This document shows, one piece after another, positions 54,597-64,000 of a stretch of DNA of 64,000 bases (its first letter is position 1; each line of letters begins with the position of its first letter). Below the pieces are notes generated by a model that saw nothing but the letters and a program-made list of their open reading frames with translations, made no database searches and was not told the DNA's origin. A program made the position numbers and the translations under genes. The stretch is from Ryuthela nishihirai. Taxonomy: Eukaryota; Arthropoda; Arachnida; Araneae; Heptathelidae. The stretch lies in NCBI GenBank assembly GCA_038380435.1, contig JAWZYU010000034.1, forward strand, positions 42,098,901 through 42,162,900, given 5' to 3'.

Positions 54597-55152
54597 TGGG
54601 TTGGGTTATTTTACCTCTGAGCGGCACTTTTTTGCACACCATGGGCTAAATGGCCAGGTCACGTGGACCCAGAAGGCTCAGAGAAGGTTGTGGGAGGGGA
54701 CCAACTGGAACAGCTGTTGGGAGACAGATGGTAGCCTCCCGTCAAGGCCATCCAGCGTGTTCTTTAACGTTGGGTTGTTTTACCTCTGAGCGGCACTTTT
54801 TTGCACACCATGGGCTAAATGGTTAGGTCACGTGGACCCCGAAGGCTCAGAGAAGGTTGTGGGAGGGGACCAACTGGAACAGCTGTTGGGGGACAGATGG
54901 TAGCCTCCCGTCAAGGCCATCCAGAGTGTTCTTTAACGTGCACAGGGTATGGCTCTCCCGCACACGATGCACGGCTTAACGTCCCATCCGACGGACGGCG
55001 GCCTTTCCAAGCCCATCGGTGTCCCCCTACTGACCGTGGGCAAGGCGGGGAATTTTGCGGAAATAAATCTGAACGCTGACCCAACTGGGACTCGAACCTG
55101 GGAACTACAGATTACGAGCCTGGCGCGCTACCGACTGAGCCACCCCCGCCCC
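54597..55152 (-). mobile_element. SINE family A, two tail units (copy 27)
   Basis: Minus-strand copy, both tail units with the private GGTTGTGGGAGGGGACCAAC variant. Target duplication TACGACATGGATGT (54583-54596) and TACGACAAGGATGT (55153-55166), one mismatch. Confidence 0.95.
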
Positions 55153-55192
55153 TACGACAAGGATGTAAACTGCCCTACCAAAATATTATAAG

Positions 55193-55562
55193 TTGGGTTG
55201 TTTTATCTCTGAGCGGCGCTTTTTTTGCATATCATGGGCTAAATGGCTAGGTCACACGGACCCCGAAGGCTGGGGGAGGGGACCCGCTGGAACAGTTGTT
55301 GGGAGACAGATGGTGGCTTCCCGTCATCCAGCGTGTTCTTTAACGTGCACAGGGTATGGCTCTCCCGCACACGGGGCCACGGCTTATTGTCCCATCCGAC
55401 GGACGGCGGCCTTTCCAAGCCCAAAATGTTCCCCCTACTGACCGTGGGCAGGGCGGGGAATTTTGCGCAGATTAATCTCAACACTTTCCCAGGCGGGATT
55501 CGAACCTGAAAACTACTGATTACGAGCCTGGCGCGCTACCGACTGAGAACCCCCCCCCCCCC
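55193..55562 (-). mobile_element. SINE family A, one tail unit (copy 28)
   Basis: Minus-strand diverged copy, with a deletion in the tail unit (AGGCTGGGGGAGG) and a C13 tract in place of the head G run near 55550-55562. Confidence 0.88.
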
Positions 55563-55750
55563 TCTGAAACGTAAAACAACCCAAAATCCAAATTAAACAC
55601 ACTGCATGGCCTTAACGGTTGACTTCTATCTGCCTCCCAACAGTTATTCAGTGGATTCCATCCCCCAAAACTTTTCTCAGCCTTCGGGGTCCTTGTGACC
55701 TGGTAATTTAGCCCATTGTGTGCGAAACAGTTCCGCTCAGAGACAAAATG
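55563..55750 (+). mobile_element. SINE family A tail remnant
   Basis: Plus-oriented old tail unit (CACACTGCATGGCCTTAACGG to CCGCTCAGAGACAAAATG) abutting the head of copy 28; no body or head. Confidence 0.75.
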
Positions 55751-55788
55751 CAATATGAGATGCCGATATATGTTCACCTGCATACGGT

Positions 55789-56036
55789 ATTTGAAATAAG
55801 TTTCGTTAAGTCGTGTTATTTTCAAATAAGTTTCGTTAAGTCGTGTTATTTTCAAATAAGTTTCGTTAAGTCGTGTTATTTTCAAATAAGTTTCGTTAAG
55901 TCGTGATATTTTCAAATAAGTTTCGTTAAGTCGTGTTATTTTCAAATAAGTTTCGTTAAGTCGTGTTATTTTCAAATAAGTTTCGTTAAGTCGTGTTATT
56001 TTCAAATAAGTTTCGTTAAGTCGTGTTATTTTCATA
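55789..56036. repeat. 30-bp tandem repeat, eight copies
   Basis: Eight nearly identical 30-bp units, AAATAAGTTTCGTTAAGTCG followed by TGTTATTTTC; one unit has GTGATATT. Being a multiple of 3 it translates on the minus strand as a 10-residue repeat (KITRLNETYL), probably without significance. Homogeneity implies recent expansion. Confidence 0.95.
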
Positions 56037-56088
56037 TCTTTTCACTGACAATTATTTGTAAGAGGAGATGACACCTTTAACCTTGGTG

Positions 56089-57123
56089 GGCGGGGGTGGC
56101 TCAGTTGGTAGCGCGCCAGACTCGTAATCCGTAGTTCCTAGGTTCGAGTCCCAGCTGGGTCAGCGTTGAGATTTATCTCCGCAAAACTCCCCGCCTTTCC
56201 CACGGTCAGTAGGGGACACCGATGGGCTTGGAAAGGCCGCCGTCCGTCGGATGGGATTTTAAGCCGTGGCTCCGTATGCGGGAGAGCCATACCCTGTGCA
56301 CGTTAAAGAACACACTGGCTGACCATGATCGGAGGCTACCATCTGTCTCCCAACAGTTGTATCCAGTGGATCATCTACCCCAATCTGCTCTGAGCCTTCG
56401 GGGTCATTGCGACCTGGCCATTTAGTCCATGGTGTGCAAAAAAGTGCCTCTCATAGATAAAACAACCCACTGGACTGCAGGCTACCATCTGTCTCCCAAC
56501 AGCTGTTCCAGTGGGTCCCCTCCCCCAACCTTCTCTGAGCCTTCGGGGTCCTTGTGACCTGGCCATTTAGCCCATGGTGTGCAAAAATGTGCCGCTCAGA
56601 GGTAAAACAACCCAACGTTAAAGAACACGCTCGATGGCCTTCACGTGAGGCTACCATCTGTCTCCCAACAGCTGTTCCAGTGGGTACCCTCCCCCAACCT
56701 TCTCTGAGCCTTCGGGGTCCATGTGACCTGGCCATTTAGCCCATGGTGTGCAAAAAAGTGCCGCTTAGAGGTAAAACAACCCAACGTTAAAGAACACGCT
56801 GGATAGCCTTGACGGGAGTCTACCATCTGTCTTGCAACAGCTGTTCCAGTGAGTCCCCTCCACCAACCTTCTCTGAGCCTTCGGGGTCCTTGTGACCTGG
56901 CCATTTAGCCCATGGTGTGCAAAAAAGTGCCGCTTAGAGGTAAAACAACCCAACGTTAAAGAACACGCTGGATAGCCTTGACGGGAGTCTACCATCTGTC
57001 TTGCAACAGCTGTTCCAGTGAGTCCCCTCCACCAACCTTCTCTGAGCCTTCGGGGTCCTTGTGACCTGGCCATTTAGCCCATGATGTGCAAAAAAGTGCC
57101 GCTCAGAGGTAAAACAACCCAAT
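56089..57123 (+). mobile_element. SINE family A, five tail units (copy 29)
   Basis: Plus-strand copy with head 56089-56165, body, and five tail units (starts near 56300, 56466 partial, 56616, 56785 and 56954). The last two units are almost identical and share GGGAGTCTACCATC and CTTGCAACAGC. Target duplication CTTTAACCTTGGTG (56075-56088) and CTTTAACTTTGGTG (57124-57137). Confidence 0.95.
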
Positions 57124-57137
57124 CTTTAACTTTGGTG

Positions 57138-58241
57138 ATAGAACGTATCTAATTCTGTCTTCATCAAACAATCAGAAGAAGCCGAACAACATGAAGGAGA
57201 AACAGACTTTTTATTTCCTCAGATTTATACAAAAGACTGTGTAAAGCTTACAAATACCATTAACGTTTTTGAAAAGTAAACAAACGCTCACATAATTCCG
57301 CGCAATTAATTTTTTAAAAGCAATATTTATCTCCCATTTGCTAAAAGTATACTTTCAGAAAAGATCTTTTTTAATGTTCTCGTTCCGATTATCGTTTAAA
57401 TGTTCGCATAATAGTCGTCTCCTTTTGTCCGCTATAAAATTGGAAACTAAAGATCAGTTGAATAGGCTTAGTCCCCTCTATTATAAAGCAAGGTTTAGCA
57501 AATTGTGTTTGTGGCTTTACACCAAGAGAAATACCAATTCTCTCTCTCAACAACAACAACAACAACAACGACACAGAAACGAAATATTTCCCTGTTCCAT
57601 TTAAACGACTCAATTAAAGCAATTCTTTCACCAAAGAACTTCGAGGAACGAAAATTCATATATTCTTCTATCTGGGGAAAAATGTAGACGTCACGTTTGT
57701 GTAAGCTATAATAATTCCTGACTCTGCACTAAGAAATGCATGTTTTGTGAATTTAATGGTTTCATAAACTTCGTCTTTCTTATCTTCAGCTTTAAACGCA
57801 GTCGCCCAATGTACAATGAGCAGCGTATATTCCTCTGTTTCCCTCTTCCTTACAAATAGATCTCGCATTATTTGACACAGAAATAAAATAAATCTTACAT
57901 AAGCACTGGAATCCTGAAAAATTCTTTTATTGCGTAGATACAAGTGCATTTATTCATCCATCGAAGCAACTTCGTTCCTCCTGAAAGCATTTACGACGAG
58001 ACCCATTTTGAATTGTACTAATAAGTCGGATCTATAAAACTACATTAGATATTAAAAAAATAAACATGCATCTAAATATTGCATTAGCTGTTTTCTACCT
58101 CTCTTTTGACAGCAATAGAAATTTTAGAAATAAAAAGATTCCTAACATTTTTTTTTTTCGAAGTGAATGCCAGGTTGTAAAAGAAATAGTAGAGACAGTT
58201 TCAGATGGCTTTATGTAGATATTCCATTCAAGAACTTCTAA
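57138..58241. other. Unassigned AT-rich sequence
   Basis: Includes a (CAA)n run at 57549-57568 and an unrecognised 93-codon minus frame at 57668-57949 (mixed composition, no domain known). No other repeat. Confidence 0.4.
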
Positions 58242-58253
58242 TGCAGATAGACG

Positions 58254-59143
58254 TTGGGTTGTTTTACCTCTGAGCGGCACTTTTTTGCACACCATGGGCT
58301 AAATGGCCAGGTCACATGGACCCCGAAGGCTCAGAGAAGGTTGGGGGAGGGGACCCACTGGAATAGCTGCTGGGAGATAGATGGTAGCCTCCCGTAAAGG
58401 CTATCCAGCGTGTTCTTTAACGTTGGGTTGTTTTACCTCTGAGCGACACTTTTTTGCACACCATGGGCTAAATGGCCAGGTCACATGGATCCCGAAGGCT
58501 CAGAGAAGGTTGGGGGAGGGGACCCACTGGAATAGCTGCTGGGAGATAGATGGTAGCCTCCCGTCAAGGCCATCCACGTGTTCTTTAACGTTGGGTTGTT
58601 TTACCTCTGAGCGGCACTTTTTTGCACACCAAGGGCTAAATGGCCAGGTCACATGGACCCCGAAGGCTCAGAGAAGGTTGGGGGAGGGGACTCACTGGAA
58701 CAGCTGTTGGGAGACAGATGGTAGCCTCCCGTCAAGGCCATCCAGCGTGTTCTTTAACGTTGGGTTGTTTTACCTCTGAGCGGCACTTTTTTTGCACACA
58801 ATGGGCTAAATGGCCAGGTCACATGGACCAAGAAGGCTCAGAGAAGGTTGGGGGAGGGGACCCACTGGAACAGCTGTTGGGAGACAGATGGTAGCCTCCC
58901 GTCAAGGCCATCCAGCGTGTTCTTTAACGTGCACAGGGTATGGCTCTCCCGCACACGGGGCCAAGGCTTAACGTCTCATCCGACGGACGGCTGCCTTTCC
59001 AAGCCCATCGGTGTCCCCTACTGACCGTGGGCGGGGCGGGGAATTTTGCGGAGATAAATCTCAACGCTGACCCAGCTGGGACTCGAACCTGGGAACTACA
59101 GACTACGAGCCTGGCGCGCTACCGACTGAGCCACCCCCGGCCC
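58254..59143 (-). mobile_element. SINE family A, four tail units (copy 30)
   Basis: Minus-strand copy with units starting near 58254, 58421, 58589 and 58758; units 1 and 2 share TGGAATAGCTGCTGGGAGAT. Aged 12-bp duplication GCAGATAGACGT (58242-58253) and GCACATAAACGT (59144-59155). Confidence 0.94.
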
Positions 59144-59155
59144 GCACATAAACGT

Positions 59156-59774
59156 AATCATGGAAGAATTCTCTAATGGATCGAAAATAATATCTCCCCC
59201 GGTAAGCGTGTTTGTTTTTTTACAAGAAAACATTTGCGCCAAGTAGGGAAGTTTTTTCAATTCCTGAAGCATAAAAGAACGGAAATTCCTTTACGGAATT
59301 TCAAATCACGATGACTCCTTAAATACTCTAAATAATGAACCGATTCAGTCATCTAGAAAACAATTTCCCCAATTTTATATCGACTGCTTGATTTCGGAAG
59401 AATTTATTGTAACTGGAATATGAATAAACAAAGGCTCACTTACAGAGAATGGAAAATCAGAGAAACACTTTATTTATTACTCGTTAATTCTCTAGTAAAT
59501 TAAACTTAACATTTTTGCCTTGTTCTGACAGAAAAAATCAGGGACTATAATTCCTTTTAGAGCAAACGTCAACTCCTTGAAGTATTTTTTTCGATACAAT
59601 GGTAATTCAGAAAGTACGATTGTCTGTTTTATTTCAGGGGAGAGCAGATAATTAAATTGCAAATAAATGTCAAAGGAATATATATTATTTTTTGACATGT
59701 CACCAGACTTGTTGAGAAAATTGTCGTAACTGCCGATCAGTTTATAGAAGTCTTGTGGGGAGAAGGGCATTCCT
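59156..59774. other. Unassigned AT-rich sequence
   Basis: A 92-codon minus frame at 59492-59770 (MPFSPQDFYKLIGSYDNF start) shows no domain I know; it ends where the 73-bp satellite begins. Confidence 0.35.
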
Positions 59775-62700
59775 GCCTTTCAAAGCAACCATTTGACAGC
59801 ATATCTGCAGAAAGGTGTCATCCTTGGATACGTTTCTTCAGCTCCCATTCTTTTGAAGCTACCATTTGAAAGCATATCTGAAGGAAAGTGTGATCCTTGG
59901 ATACGTTTCTTCAGCTCCCTTCATTTGAAGTTACCATTTGAAAGGATATCTGATGGAAAGTGTCATCCTTGGATACGTTTCTTCAGCTCCCATTCTTTTG
60001 AAGTTACCATTTGAAAGCATATCTAATGGAAAGTGTCATCCTTGGATACGTTTCTTCAGCTCCCTTTCTTTTGAAGCTACCGTTTGAAAGCATATCTGAA
60101 GGAAAGTGTGATCCTTGGATACGTTTCTTCAGCTCCCTTCATTTGAAGTTACCATTTGAAAGGATATCTGATGGAAAGTGTCATCCTTGAATACGTTTCT
60201 TCAGCTCCCATTCTTTTGAAGTTACCATTTGAAAGCATATCTAATGGAAAGTGTCATCCTTGGATACGTTTCTTCAGCTCCCTTTCGTTTGAAGTTACCA
60301 TTTGAAAGCATATCTAATGGAAAGTGTCATCCTTGGATACGATTCTTCAGCTACCTTTCTTTTGAAGTTACCATTTGAAAGGATATCTGATGGAAAGTGT
60401 CATCCTTGGATACGTTTCTTCAGCTCCCTTTCTTTTGAAGCTACCATTTGAAAGCATATCTGAAGGAAAGTGTCATCCTTGGATACGTTTCTTCAGCTCC
60501 CTTTCTTTTGAAGCTACCGTTTGAAAGCATATCTGAAGGAAAGTGTGATCCTTGGATACGTTTCTTCAGCTCCCTTCATTTGAAGTTACCATTTGAAAGG
60601 ATATCTGATGGAAAGTGTCATCCTTGGATACGTTTCTTCAGCTCCCATTCTTTTGAAGTTACCATTTGAAAGCATATCTAATGGAAAGTGTCATCCTTGG
60701 ATACGTTTCTTCAGCTCCCTTTCGTTTGAAGTTACCATTTGAAAGCATATCTAATGGAAAGTGTCATCCTTGGATACGATTCTTCAGCTACCTTTCTTTT
60801 GAAGTTACCATTTGAAAGGATATCTGATGGAAAGTGTCATCCTTGGATACGTTTCTTCAGCTCCCTTTCTTTTGAAGCTATCATTTGAAAGCATATCTGA
60901 AGGAAAGTGTCATCTTGGATACGTTTCTTCAGCTCCCTTTCTTTTGAAGCTACCGTTTGAAAGCATATCTGAAGGAAAGTGTCATCCTTGGATAGGTTTC
61001 TTCAGCTCCCTTTCTTTTGAAGCTACCATTTGAAAGCATATCTGATGGAAAGTGTCATCCTTGGATACGTTTCTTCAGCTCCCTTTCTTTTGAAGCTACC
61101 GTTTGAAAGCATATCTGAAGGAAAGTGTCATCCTTGGATAGGTTTCTTCAGCTCCCTTTCTTTTGAAGCTACCATTTGAAAGCATATCTGAAGGAAAGTG
61201 TCATCCTTGGATACGTTTCTTCAGCTCCCTTTCGTTTGAAGCTACCATTTGAAAGCATATCTGATGGAAAGTGTCATCCTTGGATACGTTTCTTCAGCTC
61301 CCTTTCTTTTGAAGCTACCGTTTGAAAGCATATCTGAAGGAAAGTGTCATCCTTGGATAGGTTTCTTCAGCTCCCTTTCTTTTGAAGCTACCATTTGAAA
61401 GCATATCTGATGGAAAGTGTCATCCTTGGATACGTTTCTTCAGCTCCCTTTCGTTTGAAGGTACCATTTGAAAGCATATCTAATGGAAAGTGTCATCCTT
61501 GGATACGTTTCTTCAGCTCCCTTTCGTTTGAAGCTACCATTTGAAAGCATATCTGATGGAAAGTGTCATCCTTGGATACGTTTCTTCAGCTCCCATTCTT
61601 TTGAAGTTACCATTTGAAAGCATATCTGAAGGAAAGTGTCATCCTTCGATACGTTTCTTCAGCTCCCTTTCGTTTGAAGCTACCATTTGAAAGGATATCT
61701 GATGGAAAGTGTCATCCTTGGATACGTTTCTTCAGCTCCCTTCATTTGAAGTTACCATTTGAAAGGATATCTGATGGAAAGTGTCATCCTTGGATACGTT
61801 TCTTCAGCTCCCATTCTTTTGAAGTTACCATTTGAAAGCATATCTAATGGAAAGTGTCATCCTCGGATACGTTTCTTCAGCTCCCTTTCGTTTGAAGCTA
61901 CCATTTGAAAGCATATCTGATGGAAAGTGTCATCCTTGGATACGTTTCTTCAGCTCCCTTTCGTTTGAAGCTACCATTTGAAAGCATATCTGATGGAAAG
62001 TGTCATCCTTGGATACGTTTCTTCAGCTCCCATTCTTTTGAAGCTACCATTTGAAAGCATATCTGATGGAAAGTGTCATCCTTCGATACGTTTCTTCAGC
62101 TCCCTTTCGTTTGAAGCTACCATTTGAAAGGATATCTGATGGAAAGTGTCATCCTTGGATACGTTTCTTCAGCTCCCTTTCGTTTGAAGCTACCATTTGA
62201 AAGCATATCTGATGGAAAGTGTCATCCTTCGATACGTTTCTTCAGCTCCCTTTCGTTTGAAGCTACCATTTGAAAGGATATCTGATGGAAAGTGTCATCC
62301 TTCGATACGTTTCTTCAGCTCCCTTTCGTTTGAAGCTACCATTTGAAAGCATATCTGATGGAAAGTGTCATCCTTCGATACGTTTCTTCAGCTCCCTTTC
62401 GTTTGAAGCTACCATTTGAAAGCATATCTGATGGAAAGTGTCATCCTTGGATACGTTTCTTCAGCTCCCATTCTTTTGAAGCTACCATTTGAAAGCATAT
62501 CTGATGGAAAGTGTCATCCTTGGATACGTTTCTTCAGCTCCCTTTCGTTTGAAGCTACCATTTGAAAGCATATCTGATGGAAAGTGTCATCCTTGGATAC
62601 GTTTCTTCAGCTACCTTTCTTTTGAAGTTACCATTTGAAAGGATATCTGATGGAAAGTGTCATCCTTGGATACGTTTCTTCAGCTCCCATTCTTTTGAAG

Positions 62701-63225
62701 TTACCATTTGAAAGCATATCTGATGGAAAGTGTCATCCTTGGATACGTTTCTTCAGCTCCCTTTCGTTTGAAGCTACCATTTGAAAGCATATCTGATGGA
62801 AAGTGTCATCCTTGGATACGTTTCTTCAGCTCCCATTCTTTTGAAGCTACCATTTGAAAGCATATCTGATGGAAAGTGTCATCCTTCGATACGTTTCTTC
62901 AGCTCCCTTTCGTTTGAAGCTACCATTTGAAAGGATATCTGATGGAAAGTGTCATCCTTGGATACGTTTCTTCAGCTCCCTTTCGTTTGAAGCTACCATT
63001 TGAAAGCATATCTGATGGAAAGTGTCATCCTTGGATACGTTTCTTCAGCTACCTTTCTTTTGAAGTTACCATTTGAAAGGATATCTGATGGAAAGTGTCA
63101 TCCTTGGATACGTTTCTTCAGCTCCCATTCTTTTGAAGTTACCATTTGAAAGCATATCTGATGGAAAGTGTCATCCTTGGATACGTTTCTTCAGCTACCT
63201 TTCTTTTGAAGCAACCCTTTGACAA
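59775..63225. repeat. 73-bp satellite array
   Basis: About 47 tandem units of 72-74 bp around GGAAAGTGTCATCCTTGGAT and ACGTTTCTTCAGCTCCC, joined by TTTGAAG(C/T)TACCATTTG. Variants (GCATATC/GGATATC, CTGATGG/CTAATGG/CTGAAGG, TTCGATACG) recur in ordered blocks; for example the series beginning near 60061 is repeated near 60500. Three 73-bp units give 73-codon open frames, a by-product. Confidence 0.96.
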
Positions 63226-63230
63226 CATCT

Positions 63231-63403
63231 CTCTCTGTCAGAACACTTTGGATATTTTTGTCAGGAAGCTACTATCTGTCCCTTAACAGTTGTCCATTGT
63301 GTCACCTTCTCCCAACCTTTTATGAGTCCTCGTGGTCCTTGTGACCTGGCCATTTAGCCCATTGTGCGCAAAAAAGTGTCGTTCAGATGTAAAACAAACC
63401 ACC
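63231..63403 (+). mobile_element. SINE family A tail remnant
   Basis: Plus-oriented old tail unit (GAACACTTTGGAT to GTAAAACAAACCA) bordering the right end of the 73-bp satellite; no head or body. Confidence 0.8.
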
Positions 63404-63513
63404 TCTTTGTAAAACGAACTAAATTGTTCATACGCTCAATTTTCCGCAGTTTTTTAAAACCCGTCCAAATATTACTAAAAATCGAAACTTAGATTTGATT
63501 TAAACTGAAATGA

Positions 63514-63903
63514 TTGGATTGGATTGTTTACCTCTGAGCGGCACTTTTTTGCACACCATGCGCTAAATGGCCAGGTCACATGGACCCCGAGGGATCAGAG
63601 AAAGTTGGAGGAAGTTGACCCACTGGAACAGCTGTTGGGAGACAGATGGTAGCCTCCCGTCAAGGCCATCCAGCGTGTTCTTTAACGTGCACAGGGTATG
63701 GTTCTCCCGCACACAGGGTCACGGTTAAACGTCCCATCCGACGGACGGCGGCCTTTTCAAACCCATCGGTGTCCCTTACTGACCGTGGGCAGGGCGGGGA
63801 AATTTTGCGGTGATAAATCTCAACGCTGACCCAGCTGGGACTCGAACCTGGGAACTACAGATTACGAGCCTGACGCGCTACCGACTGAGCCACCCACGCC
63901 CCG
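63514..63903 (-). mobile_element. SINE family A, one tail unit (copy 32)
   Basis: Minus-strand single-unit copy. Perfect target duplication AAACTGAAATGA at 63502-63513 and 63904-63915. Confidence 0.95.
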
Positions 63904-64000
63904 AAACTGAAATGAAAACTCCTATTTGAAACTTAAATTTAAATCATTTACCAAATGCTTCCACTTACGAAAAATCTCACGTGGGAAAGTCGAAATAATG
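63904..64000. other. Unassigned window end
   Basis: AT-rich, nothing recognised apart from the SINE target duplication at its start. Confidence 0.5.

Noticed and set aside
59793..61835. 73-codon frames repeated in the 73-bp satellite
   Set aside because: Three 73-bp units make 219 bp, so identical open frames recur mechanically.

Overview
This is a repeat-dominated stretch of a eukaryotic (animal) genome. There are no operons or bacterial-type genes, and I could not support a single intact host protein-coding gene. The lineage evidence is a Jockey-type LINE, a CR1/L2-type LINE, Tc1/mariner DNA transposons with TA target duplications, and tRNA-derived SINEs with a conserved-looking central domain. 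Together these fit an invertebrate, most likely an arthropod (an arachnid or insect would both fit). I cannot name the species. By my estimate two-thirds to three-quarters of the window is recognisable repeat.

Two SINE families are present. Family A occurs at about 32 loci on both strands. It has a tRNA-like head with Pol III A and B boxes, a body of about 140 bp, and a 3' tail unit of about 169 bp that is itself tandemly repeated 1 to 6 times, ending in a short (AACCC)n run. Many copies have 12-15 bp target-site duplications, so they are genuine retroposons. Family B (about 205 bp, different tRNA-like head, TATT-rich end) occurs as a five-unit head-to-tail array at 2766-3797, a single copy at 44636 and an old relic at 11103.

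Layout. 1-5158: SINE-A copies and the SINE-B array. 5590-7640: a 36/72-bp satellite. 8062-8690: an internally deleted Tc1-like element beside a Jockey LINE (8693-10950, minus) that is split by two SINE-As. 11103-15580: SINE-A, SINE-B relic, a 132-bp-unit tail array and a foldback element. 15770-17525: a TTG/ATT-rich 38-bp minisatellite carrying a MITE. 18208-20166: SINE-As, one of them an inverted composite. 20167-25683: a CR1/L2-like LINE (minus) broken by a mariner-like element, a MITE and three SINE-As. 25795-39490: a 13.7-kb satellite whose 10-kb core is a homogenised 95-bp trimer of 32-bp monomers, flanked by unordered monomers. 40495-59143: mostly SINE-As, many with multi-unit tails and inverted or nested arrangements, separated by unique AT-rich sequence and a 30-bp x 8 repeat. 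59775-63225: a 73-bp satellite. 63231-63903: two more SINE-A pieces.

The most noteworthy items are the SINE family with a variable tandem tail, whose unit boundaries differ between loci and which shows evidence of amplification in place, and the trimeric higher-order satellite with multi-scale block duplications, a CpG-rich core against CpG-depleted edges, and a heat-shock-element-like palindrome in most monomers. All open reading frames over satellites and SINEs look like by-products of the repeats. The LINE and transposase reading frames are real but decayed.
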